Below, one piece after another: positions 7,139-13,941 of a stretch of DNA of 16,815 nucleotides. The notes beneath the pieces were generated by a model. It did no database searches. It had not been told where the DNA came from and worked only from the letters and a program-made list of their open reading frames with translations. The translations under genes were made by a program, and so were the position numbers. This DNA comes from Sphaerochaetaceae bacterium (lineage in GTDB: Bacteria; Spirochaetota; Spirochaetia; Sphaerochaetales; Sphaerochaetaceae): the NCBI GenBank assembly GCA_023231265.1, contig JALNVT010000032.1, positions 1 through 16,815 on the forward strand. Direction: 5' to 3'. Position 1 is the stretch's first letter; each line of letters begins with the position of its first letter.

Positions 7139-8228
7139 ACATTCTAATTGATATCGTCGAGCCTCTGCTGAAGGCTCGACTTCTTTCTAATATTGCATTT
7201 AACTCTCTTACATTTCCTGGAAAGTCATAATCATAAAGAGTTTGCATGAAAGATGAATCAACATCTCTCATCTCTTCAACTTTGTTATAATAATGATGAA
7301 CAAGTTCATCTAAATCTTCTTTATGCTCTCTTAAAGGTGGCATTGTCACAGAGAATTGAGATATTCGATAAAAAAAATCAGATCTAAACTTTTTTTTCTT
7401 CAGCAATGTGTCCAGACTGCAATTTGAAGCTGTAAGTAATCTGAACTCACTTTTCAGTATCTTTTGAGAACCAATTCTCCTATATTCTCCACTTTCCACG
7501 AGTCTGAGTAATTTGGCTTGTGATGCAGGATTTAGATTCTCTATTTCATCTAAAAAAAATGTTGTATTGTTTGCACTTTGTACAAGACCTTCTTGCATGC
7601 AATCAGCACCTGTGTAAGAGCCTTTATCATGACCAAAGAGAATTGAATCAGAAATAGGGGAGTTCAACAAAGAGCAGTTGACCTTTATCATATCTTTATT
7701 TCTGCAGCTGCTGTTCAAGTGAAGATGATTTGCAGCAAGCTCCTTACCAACACCTGTCTCCCCAAAAATAATTGTTGGAAGATTTTGCTTTGAAATGATA
7801 TTCAGCTCTGCTCTTAAATCTTGCATCATCTTGCTGCTACCAATCAATTTTGGAGCATAAAAGTTCGTTTTATCTTCATCAGCATCAGTTGCTGTTGATT
7901 CGATATTTAGTAATGTTAGAGATCTTCTTAATGTTGAATCATTGAGAGGTTTTGGCATGTACAAGATGTTACTTGATATCATATGGTATCTTCTGTCTTT
8001 ATTACCATGAATTATCAAGATAGGGCATCTTAAATCTTTAAATGCAATTTCTTCAAAAAGAATTTTTCTATCAAAAGAAGTTGAATCATCTATTATTACC
8101 AGGGATATTTCGGAATGCTTATCTTTTAAAAAAACTTCAAATGAGCTATACATTCTACATTTTATATTTAAAACTCTGTTGATTGTTGTTCTTTGATGTC
8201 CATTGGTAGAAAACAATATTGTGTCCAT
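7137..8228 (-). CDS. sigma-54 interaction (AAA+) regulator with degenerate receiver and no DNA-binding domain
   Basis: A 363-residue relative of NtrC-type activators, which use ATP to open sigma-54 promoters. Residues 1-95 look like a receiver: VIIDD supplies a candidate phospho-Asp (47/48) and MPKPL the Lys (93), but the N-terminal acidic pair is missing. The AAA+ domain covers about 127-353: Walker A GETGVGKE (156-163), GSYTGA (203-208) in place of the sigma-54-contacting GAFTGA, Walker B FFLDE (224-228), arginine-finger region FRSDFFYR (281-288) and PGNVREL. The protein stops at residue 363, where the linker to a Fis-type helix-turn-helix would begin. Activators without that domain exist (FlgR, chlamydial CtcC) and act from solution. 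AAGGA seven bases before the ATG supports the start. Target and kinase are unknown. Confidence 0.88.
   Translation of the reverse strand: MDTILFSTNGHQRTTINRVLNIKCRMYSSFEVFLKDKHSEISLVIIDDSTSFDRKILFEEIAFKDLRCPILIIHGNKDRRYHMISSNILYMPKPLNDSTLRRSLTLLNIESTATDADEDKTNFYAPKLIGSSKMMQDLRAELNIISKQNLPTIIFGETGVGKELAANHLHLNSSCRNKDMIKVNCSLLNSPISDSILFGHDKGSYTGADCMQEGLVQSANNTTFFLDEIENLNPASQAKLLRLVESGEYRRIGSQKILKSEFRLLTASNCSLDTLLKKKKFRSDFFYRISQFSVTMPPLREHKEDLDELVHHYYNKVEEMRDVDSSFMQTLYDYDFPGNVRELNAILERSRAFSRGSTISIRM
7156..7188 (+). terminator. MATE gene terminator inside the convergent coding sequence
   Basis: GTCGAGCC (7156-7163) and GGCTCGAC (7173-7180) form a perfect 8-bp GC-rich stem with a nine-base loop, followed by TTCTTTCT. 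It lies 20 bases after the MATE stop, within the last codons of the leftward sigma-54 activator gene. Confidence 0.75.
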
Positions 8229-8261
8229 TCAATTTTCCTTTTCATGCGTGTATATAGGATT

Positions 8262-8289
8262 ATGATAGCATTGTATTTCCAGTAGTAAA
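8262..8289 (-). promoter_or_regulatory. probable promoter of the sigma-54 activator gene
   Basis: On the minus strand TTTACT (8289-8284), a 16-base spacer and TATCAT (8267-8262) preceded by TGC form an extended -10 promoter. The leader of about 27 bases carries AAGGA before the ATG at 8228 and the 12-mer ATGCGTGTATAT (8244-8255, plus strand), also found before the third binding-protein gene. Confidence 0.45.
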
Positions 8290-8331
8290 TACCTTTTGCA
8301 TTACTTAACAACACATATTCAATGATGAAAC

Positions 8332-8363
8332 AAAAAAAAGGCCTGGAAAATAAATTCCAGACC
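8332..8363 (-). terminator. terminator of the binding-protein operon (second and first genes)
   Basis: On the minus strand GGTCTGGAA (8363-8355) pairs with TTCCAGGCC (8348-8340), with one G-T pair, around a six-base loop and is followed by eight Ts (8339-8332). It lies 23 bases after the stop of the gene at 8387-9160. Confidence 0.92.
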
Positions 8364-8386
8364 AGAGTTTAAAAGTTTTTATTTAT

Positions 8387-9160
8387 TTAAAGAATTCCCC
8401 ATTTAGCTTTGAGTTCATCCATAGTTCCATTCTCTTCCAATGCTTTAAGTGCATTGTTTACGATTTCAACATGCATTGTATCACCCTTAGGGAAGGCCAT
8501 TGCAATAGGTTCAACATTTTCTTCTGAAGTACCAGTTACCTTCAATTTACCTTTGAATGCATCATTGCCTAGAACATATTCACCAGCAACAACACTATCT
8601 GTAACAACAGCATCTAGATTACCATTGAGTAAGTCTTCAACTGCAAGAGCAATTGAATCATATGATTTGATGATAACATCATAACCACTGTCCTGTAACA
8701 TTAAATCACCTGTAGTACCAATTTGAACACCGACTTTTTTACTTGAAAGTTCATCAATCTTTGCTGCTTCAAAACCTGTAGCAGTTGGAACAATTATTGA
8801 CTGTGTTACCAATAAGAATGGTGTTGTGAATTCCATTGCAGATTTTCTTTCTTCTGTAACTGATACACCTGATGCAATACCATCATAAGCACCGTTAGCT
8901 AGACCAGCAAAAATACCATCCCATGCTATGTTGATTGGAGTGAAAGTGTAATCACTTACTTCTGAGAATTTCTGTAGAAGTTCCATCTCAAATCCAGTAA
9001 CGTTACCATCTTGATCAACAAATTCTAGAGGAGGCCATTCTGCATTTGTAGCCATTGTAATTACCTTACTTTCTTCCGCTGTTTCTTTTGAACCCTGTGC
9101 AAATACAACTGTTGAAGTAAAAGCCAAGATCATCATTAATGTAATAATTGTTTTTTTCAT
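8387..9160 (-). CDS. periplasmic polar amino-acid ABC transporter substrate-binding protein (copy 1)
   Basis: A 257-residue family-3 solute-binding protein (SBP_bac_3). Residues 1-21 are a signal peptide cleaved after VFA; there is no lipobox Cys, so the mature protein should be free in the periplasm. AEWPPLEFVDQDGNVTGFEMELL is the family's opening block, then SVTEERK with the Arg that holds the ligand carboxylate, GTTGD, and VTDSVVAGEY with the Asp that holds the alpha-amino group. It ends in the usual KWGIL. It lies 33 bases behind copy 2, with its own AGGAGA ribosome site, and is followed by a terminator, so the two form an operon. No permease or ATPase is nearby. The ligand is an L-amino acid, perhaps arginine given the ARG-box-like sites upstream of the operon. 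Confidence 0.93.
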   Translation of the reverse strand: MKKTIITLMMILAFTSTVVFAQGSKETAEESKVITMATNAEWPPLEFVDQDGNVTGFEMELLQKFSEVSDYTFTPINIAWDGIFAGLANGAYDGIASGVSVTEERKSAMEFTTPFLLVTQSIIVPTATGFEAAKIDELSSKKVGVQIGTTGDLMLQDSGYDVIIKSYDSIALAVEDLLNGNLDAVVTDSVVAGEYVLGNDAFKGKLKVTGTSEENVEPIAMAFPKGDTMHVEIVNNALKALEENGTMDELKAKWGIL

Positions 9161-9193
9161 AAAATATCTCCTGTTCTATGTATATTTTTTAAT

Positions 9194-9970
9194 TTATAAT
9201 ATTGCCCATTTTTCTTTGAGGGCATTTAAAGTTCCATTTTCTTCTAGTTGTTTCAGACCTGCATTGACTATATCAGTATGAAATGAATCATCCTTGTTGA
9301 AACACATAGCTACTGGTTCTGAGATTCCTTCTAAATCACCTGAAATTTGAAGTTTGTCTTCAAATGCTTTATTTGATAAAACATATTCTCCAGCTACAAC
9401 ACTGTCAGTTAAGACTGCATCTAAATTACCATTTATGAGATCTTCTACAGCAAGTGCTATACTATCGTATGACATGATGTCTATATCAAGACCACTATCC
9501 TGTAAGAGTAAATCACTTGTTGATCCTATCAAAACTCCAGCCTTTTTACTTACAAGTTCGTCCAAGCTGGTTGAAGGATTTTCGTTATCTGCCAAAGTTA
9601 TGATAGATTGTTTGATCTCTAAGAAAACATCAGAAAAATTCATTGCCTTTTTTCTTTCATCAGTTACAGAAACGCCTGAAATTACTCCATCATAAGCACC
9701 ATTTGCAAGACCTGCAAAAATACCATCCCATGAAACATTCTTCACTTCAAAGGTATAATCAGTAACACCTTCAAGTTCTTTCAGTAGATCAATTTCAAAA
9801 CCAACAATATTTCCTGCTTCATCTACAAATTCCAATGGAGGCCATTCACAGTTTGAAGCCATAACAATTACATGATTATCTTTAACACTCACTTCTTTGG
9901 TACCTTGAGCAACAACAGTACCCATTGTGATGCTTAAAGCAAACATCATAGCAATAAATATTTTTTTCAT
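9194..9970 (-). CDS. periplasmic polar amino-acid ABC transporter substrate-binding protein (copy 2)
   Basis: A 258-residue paralogue of the flanking binding proteins. The signal peptide ends at VVA before QGTKE. CEWPPLEFVDEAGNIVGFEIDLL opens the mature domain; SVTDERK keeps the carboxylate-binding Arg and LTDSVVAGEY the amino-binding Asp. It differs from copy 1 where side-chain contacts are expected: FSDVF replaces the more usual aromatic-Pro segment, and GSTSD replaces GTTGD, so ligand preference may differ. A perfect AAGGAGA lies eight bases before the ATG. The upstream region carries the best ARG-box match in the window (9988-10001). It is the first gene of a two-gene operon with copy 1. 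Confidence 0.93.
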   Translation of the reverse strand: MKKIFIAMMFALSITMGTVVAQGTKEVSVKDNHVIVMASNCEWPPLEFVDEAGNIVGFEIDLLKELEGVTDYTFEVKNVSWDGIFAGLANGAYDGVISGVSVTDERKKAMNFSDVFLEIKQSIITLADNENPSTSLDELVSKKAGVLIGSTSDLLLQDSGLDIDIMSYDSIALAVEDLINGNLDAVLTDSVVAGEYVLSNKAFEDKLQISGDLEGISEPVAMCFNKDDSFHTDIVNAGLKQLEENGTLNALKEKWAIL

Positions 9971-9987
9971 AATTCATATCTCCTTAA

Positions 9988-10116
9988 TGAATAATTATGC
10001 ATACATCATGTATATTTATAACTATATAGTCAATAGTATTTGATAAAAAATTAAATAAATATACAATAAAATTTGGTAATTGATTGTAATTAGAAGTGTT
10101 AATGTATAAATATTCT
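9988..10116 (-). promoter_or_regulatory. ARG-box-like operators and weak promoter upstream of binding protein 2
   Basis: TGAATAATTATGCA (9988-10001) matches the ArgR consensus TGAATWWWWATTCA at 13 of 14 positions. A weaker copy, TGTATATTTATAAC (10009-10022), lies exactly 21 bp away, the spacing of paired ARG boxes in E. coli. Further candidates are 10052-10065 (minus strand, 12 of 14) and TGTATAAATATTCT (10103-10116, 12 of 14). A minus-strand TTGACT (10033-10028) is a plausible -35, with only a poor -10 (CATGAT) 17 bases on. ArgR binding is inferred. Confidence 0.5.
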
Positions 10117-10299
10117 ATATTTTAGTAAAACTAACATTAAGTTTTGCATAAACAACCAGTAGTATGTTGATGCTGCTGTGTTTTTAAATTATTTGTTTTT
10201 CTTTGAACTTTGAAGGTAATGAATCTGGTATGATTTCTGTGATAAAAAAGAAAGTTGATTGATACTGGCCAAGAAGCCATCGAGATAGAATTGTTGTAT
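10117..10299. other. non-coding spacer between binding-protein genes 2 and 3
   Basis: The full gap from 9971 to 10369 is 399 bases. The side near gene 2 holds its leader and the ARG-box-like sites, and the far end holds the terminator of gene 3. Between them no gene, RNA family or clear repeat was recognised. A short open frame at 10209-10262 has no start or ribosome site. Confidence 0.6.
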
Positions 10300-10340
10300 A
10301 AAAAAAGTGTGCGAGCTCTATATTAGAAGCCCACACACTT
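10299..10340 (-). terminator. terminator of binding-protein gene 3
   Basis: On the minus strand AAGTGTGTGGGCTTC (10340-10326) pairs with GAGCTCGCACACTT (10318-10305), with seven perfect outer pairs and wobble pairs inside, and runs into a T-tract (10306-10300). It starts 29 bases after the stop. Confidence 0.9.
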
Positions 10341-10369
10341 AAGTGTTTTTGTAATTTTATATATAAGTA

Positions 10370-11146
10370 TTATAGAATACCATATTTAGCTTTTAACTCA
10401 GCAATTGTACCATTTTCTTCTAAATCTTTTAGAGCTTGGTTTACCATTGCAACTTTATCTTCTTCTCCCTTTGGGAAACACATTGCAATAGGTTCGCCGA
10501 CTTCTTGAGCAAAACCGCTTTCAACCAATTTGCCTTTATATGCATCGTTTGAAATTACGTATTCACCAGCAATCAAACTATCAACAACAACTGCATCAAG
10601 ATTGCCATTTAACATATCTTCGATGCCATAAGCAATGTTATCGTAAGATTTTATTTCAATATCAAGTCCACTGTCTTGAAGAAGTAAGTCGCCAATTGCA
10701 CCAATAAGTACACCAACAGTCTTTCCTTCAAGGTCATTGATATTTTTAGGAGAATCTTTTGAATCTGCAGGAATGATTATAGATTGGATCTGTACCAAGA
10801 TAGGATCACAGAACAACATAGCTGCTTTTCTTTCTTCAGTTACTGAAACACCTGAAGCAATACCATCATATGCACCATTAGATAGACCTGCAAAAATACC
10901 ATCCCAAGCAACATTTACAACTTCCCAGTTATAATCAGTCACTGTAGCAAGAGCTTCTGTTAGTTCTACTTCATAACCAATAACATTGCCGTCATCATCT
11001 ACATATTCTAGAGGAGGCCACTCTGCATTTGTAGCCATTGTTATAGTTTCTTTACCATTAGAATTTTTTTCTTTTGAACCATTAGCGAATAGTCCAGCTG
11101 TTGTCAGTGACAGTAATACCATCAAAGTTATAACCATTTTTTTCAT
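10370..11146 (-). CDS. periplasmic polar amino-acid ABC transporter substrate-binding protein (copy 3)
   Basis: A 258-residue SBP_bac_3 protein, third paralogue of the cluster but with its own promoter and terminator. The signal peptide ends at LFA before NGSKEK, a junction style common in spirochaetes. AEWPPLEYVDDDGNVIGYEVELT opens the mature part; SVTEERK retains the carboxylate Arg and VVDSLIAGEY the amino-group Asp, while GAIGD and FCDPI differ from the sister proteins. The start is set at the ATG at 11146, not the TTG at 11152: GGAG lies seven bases before the ATG but only one base before the TTG, and the sister proteins begin MKK at the same place. ARG-box-like sites lie in its leader and upstream. 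Confidence 0.93.
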   Translation of the reverse strand: MKKMVITLMVLLSLTTAGLFANGSKEKNSNGKETITMATNAEWPPLEYVDDDGNVIGYEVELTEALATVTDYNWEVVNVAWDGIFAGLSNGAYDGIASGVSVTEERKAAMLFCDPILVQIQSIIIPADSKDSPKNINDLEGKTVGVLIGAIGDLLLQDSGLDIEIKSYDNIAYGIEDMLNGNLDAVVVDSLIAGEYVISNDAYKGKLVESGFAQEVGEPIAMCFPKGEEDKVAMVNQALKDLEENGTIAELKAKYGIL

Positions 11147-11172
11147 TTTCAATCTCCAATATTTATTTTGTT

Positions 11173-11301
11173 TGTATATTTATGCGTGTATATTGCATAG
11201 AAAGAGGAATTTTGTCAAGTAAAATCTGAATATTTATACAATTATTTTGATAATAAAGGTAAAATATAGAAATATAGGCAGTAAAAAAGAATAATTATAC
11301 A
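11173..11301 (-). promoter_or_regulatory. promoter and ARG-box-like operators of binding-protein gene 3
   Basis: On the minus strand a consensus TTGACA (11218-11213) is followed after 17 bases by CAATAT (11195-11190), or after 18 by AATATA with an extended TGC. TGAATATTTATACA (11227-11240) just upstream matches the ArgR consensus at 13 of 14 positions, and AGAATAATTATACA (11288-11301) at 12. CGCATAAATATACA (minus, 11186-11173) lies before the ribosome site, as in argG and binding protein 2. Confidence 0.55.
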
Positions 11302-11373
11302 TTTAAGGTTGTGATTGTTGGTTAATATGCATGAAAGAGATTTACGAAATAAGTCAGTAAGAATAATATAATG

Positions 11374-11402
11374 TTGATAATTGGATATTATTGAACTATA
11401 CT
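11374..11402 (+). promoter_or_regulatory. promoter of the Hpt gene
   Basis: TTGATA (11374-11379), a 17-base spacer and TATACT (11397-11402) make a good sigma-70 promoter. AAAGGA (11419-11424) lies seven bases before the ATG at 11432. Confidence 0.75.
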
Positions 11403-11431
11403 TTAATTAATACGAAATAAAGGAAAACAAT

Positions 11432-11776
11432 ATGTCAGAAAGAGTAAAAAAATTAAAATCTTGGGGTTGTGACATCGATGGAGCATTTGAAAGATTTTTA
11501 AACGACGAAGAATTATATGATGAATGTCTGGATTTATTTATTGCAGATGAGAACATTCCAGCTTTAAAAGAACATATTGAAGATGAGGATCAACAGGTTC
11601 CTTTTGTAATCGTTCATACACTAAAAGGTGTTGCTGGTAATTTAGGATTGACTCCACTTTATGAATCATTGGTGACACTCTGTGAAAGCTTGAGAGTTAA
11701 TAAGTATGATCCAAAAAGTGGAGAATATGAAAGGGTTCAGAAAGAACTTGATAAGTTTTTAGAACTTATGAAGTAA
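11432..11776 (+). CDS. stand-alone Hpt (histidine phosphotransfer) protein
   Basis: This 114-residue protein is a single Hpt domain, a four-helix bundle that relays phosphate between a hybrid sensor kinase and a response regulator. The phospho-acceptor is His62 in HTLKGVAGNLGL, an almost perfect family motif (HxLKGxxxxxG). The N-terminal SWGCDIDGAFERFLNDEELYDECLDLF is also typical of stand-alone Hpt proteins. No signal peptide or membrane segment is present, so it is cytoplasmic. It has its own promoter and ribosome site. Its last 11 bases overlap the tail of the convergent xdhC-like gene. The partner kinase and regulator are not identifiable; the sigma-54 activator about 3 kb away has a degenerate receiver and is a doubtful partner. 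Confidence 0.9.
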   Translation: MSERVKKLKSWGCDIDGAFERFLNDEELYDECLDLFIADENIPALKEHIEDEDQQVPFVIVHTLKGVAGNLGLTPLYESLVTLCESLRVNKYDPKSGEYERVQKELDKFLELMK

Positions 11777-12752
11777 ATTTGTGAAGAATAACTTTTTCAT
11801 CACCACCACAAATCATGCCTAGATTTCTTGCATTTTTATTTGATAGGTCATGTTCAAAAATTGCTGAAGTTTGATTTTCATTCTTCAGTAATTTTTTGCA
11901 ATCATGGATTACAACAGCTTCCATTGCACCACCACCAACAGTACCAATCATGCTACCATCTGACAATATTGCAAGGAAAGAACCAACTTCTCTAGGAGCA
12001 GAGCCTTTCTTTTCAACAATTCTTCCTACAACAAAAGGTTCATCTGTTTGGAGAAGTTTTTCTAAATCGCTCACTTTAATTTGAACTTGTTTTTTATCTG
12101 ATTTTGTTACTTTGATTATCTCACTTAAAATTGAAACAGCAATCTCTTCAGGTGTCTGAGCATTTATATCAAGACCTATAGGAGCGTGTAAAGTTTCAAG
12201 CTTCTCTATTTTTGCATCAATCATACCAGATTTAATATCATCCGACAGAAGACCTCTTGTTGTTGCAACTTTACCAGATGATCCAATCATACCAAGATAT
12301 CTATATCTCTTGGGAAGGATTGCAGCCACACATGTTCTATCAAATTTATGTCCACGAGTTGCTACCACAATTGCAGAATGTGATAATTCCATATTATTTA
12401 GAACTTCATCATATTTTCCAATCTTCAACGTGGCATTTGGATAAAGTTCTTTGTTGCAGAATTCTTCTCGGTCTTCAACAATTGTGACATTCATTCCAAG
12501 AAACAGACCAAGTTCATATACAGCGTGGCCAACATGACCTCCACCGCATAGCACAAGTTCCAATTTACCTGAAAGAATCTCACTCATATATTCGCAATCA
12601 TCAATTAGGATGCCTTCATCAGATGAAGAGATAAAATTACCATCTAAATCATAGAGAGCTTCGCAACCAAGATTTTTACCTGCAATTGCAGTTCTTCTTT
12701 CCAATCCTTTTGGAAGATTCTCTAGCATGGAGCTAAAATATTTATTTTTCAT
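11766..12752 (-). CDS. XdhC/CoxI-family molybdenum hydroxylase accessory protein with reversed domain order
   Basis: XdhC-type proteins help sulfurate and insert the molybdenum cofactor of xanthine dehydrogenase-like enzymes. Both family domains are present in 328 residues, but reversed. About 64-215 is the Rossmann part (LVLCGGGHVGHAV at 67-79, RYLGMIGSSGKVA at 151-163, LHAPIGLDINAQTPEEIAVSIL at 188-209). About 238-328 is the XdhC/CoxI domain (KKGSAPREVGS, GTVGGGAMEA, LGMICGGDEKVIL). In the usual protein the CoxI domain comes first. Residues 1-61 have no recognised domain. The ATG overlaps the last 11 bases of the desulfurase gene and carries AAGGAA upstream, so the two are translated as a coupled pair. 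The neighbours suggest a role in a selenium-dependent hydroxylase; the hydroxylase itself is not in the window. Confidence 0.87.
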   Translation of the reverse strand: MKNKYFSSMLENLPKGLERRTAIAGKNLGCEALYDLDGNFISSSDEGILIDDCEYMSEILSGKLELVLCGGGHVGHAVYELGLFLGMNVTIVEDREEFCNKELYPNATLKIGKYDEVLNNMELSHSAIVVATRGHKFDRTCVAAILPKRYRYLGMIGSSGKVATTRGLLSDDIKSGMIDAKIEKLETLHAPIGLDINAQTPEEIAVSILSEIIKVTKSDKKQVQIKVSDLEKLLQTDEPFVVGRIVEKKGSAPREVGSFLAILSDGSMIGTVGGGAMEAVVIHDCKKLLKNENQTSAIFEHDLSNKNARNLGMICGGDEKVILHKFTS

Positions 12753-13935
12753 TGTTATTCCTTATTATTAATCTTAATTTTTCAAGAGTGTATTCAATTT
12801 CTTGCTTGGTCGTGAATGGTCCAGGAGAGAATCGAATTGTTCCATTTGGGTATGTATGCATTGCCTTGTGAGCCAATGGTGCACAATGCAAACCAACACG
12901 TGTTTCAATACCATAATCAGAAAGACAAGATGCAACATCACTGGAGTCCATGCCATCGATTGTTATCGATATAGCACTGGTCCTGTTGGATATATTCATC
13001 TCTCCATAGACAGTAACTTCCAAAATGCTGGAAAATCCATCAAGAAGCTCTTTGCATCGTTGCATGGTGTTGTATCTATATAGTTCTAAGTAATTGTTGA
13101 TGTCTGTCTCTTTGATGTGGTTTTTGAGAGATTCAGGAATTTCTTTTAACAAATCATCAATTACAGCATTCAATCCTGCTATTCCAATCAAATTCAAAGT
13201 ACCAGCCTCAAATCTATCAGGAAGGAAATCTGGCATACTTAGAGAAGCACTATCAGAGCCAGTACCACCACAAATAATAGGTGTCAATGACATCAAGAAC
13301 TTTTCATTTGAAATTATACCACCAATTCCTGTAGGTCCAAGAAATCCTTTGTGGCCTGCAAAACAAATTGCATCAATACCATCAAGAGTTATTGGAGCAA
13401 TTGGAAAACCCTGGGCTGTATCTACAATCAACTTCAACATATTTTCTTTTGCAAAAACTTTAGCTCTTTCTATATCTGTGATTGTTCCAAATACATTTGA
13501 TGATTGAGTTATGATCATTGCCTTTGTGTTGTCTTTTACAATGCTCTCACAATTTTTAAATATGGTATGAGCTTTTTCATCACAAGGAAGAGTGGAGTAT
13601 TCAATACCTCGTTCAACCAGAGGCCTTATAACAGAATTGTGTTCTAATGATGTTACAATAACATGATCAGCTTCAGTTAACATGCCACCGATAATCATAT
13701 TTAAAGCTTCTGTAATTCCAGAAGTAAATATGACACTCTTGAAATCGGATGAGCCAACTAAAGATGCAATCTTTATTCTTGTATCCAATAACAAGGAAGA
13801 TGATTCGAGTGCACTTTCATACACTCCACGTGAAGGATTGCTGCCATCATTTTCAATGAAATTCACTATTGCCTCGGCTAAAACCTTAGGTTTTGGATAT
13901 GAGGTACATGCGTTGTCCAAATAAACTCTTTTCAT
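12742..13935 (-). CDS. cysteine desulfurase-family PLP enzyme of selenium gene clusters (EF2568 type)
   Basis: A 397-residue class V aminotransferase fold enzyme. Visible active-site residues are His99 (SLEHNS), Asp172 (VDTAQ), the PLP-binding Lys196 (AGHKGFLGPTG) and Cys351 in the loop GLHCAPLAH, which would carry the persulfide or selenide. RFSPGPFTTKQEIEYTLE closes the fold. The overall pattern fits the desulfurase subfamily found beside selD and molybdenum hydroxylase genes (EF2568 of Enterococcus faecalis), rather than IscS. It could deliver sulfur or selenium to the Mo cofactor or to SelD. The start MKRVYLDNACTSYPKP at 13935 is chosen because the family begins there; an in-frame extension to 14148 would run into the divergent transporter gene. 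There is no Shine-Dalgarno; an extended -10 lies six bases upstream, so the message may be leaderless. Confidence 0.9.
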   Translation of the reverse strand: MKRVYLDNACTSYPKPKVLAEAIVNFIENDGSNPSRGVYESALESSSLLLDTRIKIASLVGSSDFKSVIFTSGITEALNMIIGGMLTEADHVIVTSLEHNSVIRPLVERGIEYSTLPCDEKAHTIFKNCESIVKDNTKAMIITQSSNVFGTITDIERAKVFAKENMLKLIVDTAQGFPIAPITLDGIDAICFAGHKGFLGPTGIGGIISNEKFLMSLTPIICGGTGSDSASLSMPDFLPDRFEAGTLNLIGIAGLNAVIDDLLKEIPESLKNHIKETDINNYLELYRYNTMQRCKELLDGFSSILEVTVYGEMNISNRTSAISITIDGMDSSDVASCLSDYGIETRVGLHCAPLAHKAMHTYPNGTIRFSPGPFTTKQEIEYTLEKLRLIIRNNNEK

Positions 13936-13941
13936 AAAAAC

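Noticed and set aside
10209..10262. Short open stretch (FEGNESGMISVIKKKVD) in the spacer between binding-protein genes
   Set aside because: It has no start codon in a sensible place, no ribosome site, a stop shortly upstream and no recognisable similarity.
11147..11152. TTG start for binding protein 3, six bases upstream of the ATG
   Set aside because: The ribosome site GGAG is only one base from the TTG but seven from the ATG at 11146, and the two sister proteins begin at the same point as the ATG.
11432..11776. Hpt protein and the sigma-54 activator as a cognate phosphorelay pair
   Set aside because: They are about 3 kb apart, separately transcribed, and the activator's receiver lacks part of its acidic pocket; no direct evidence links them.
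13094..13507. 137-codon open frame opposite the desulfurase gene
   Set aside because: It is antisense to a well-supported coding region with intact catalytic motifs and has no ribosome site.
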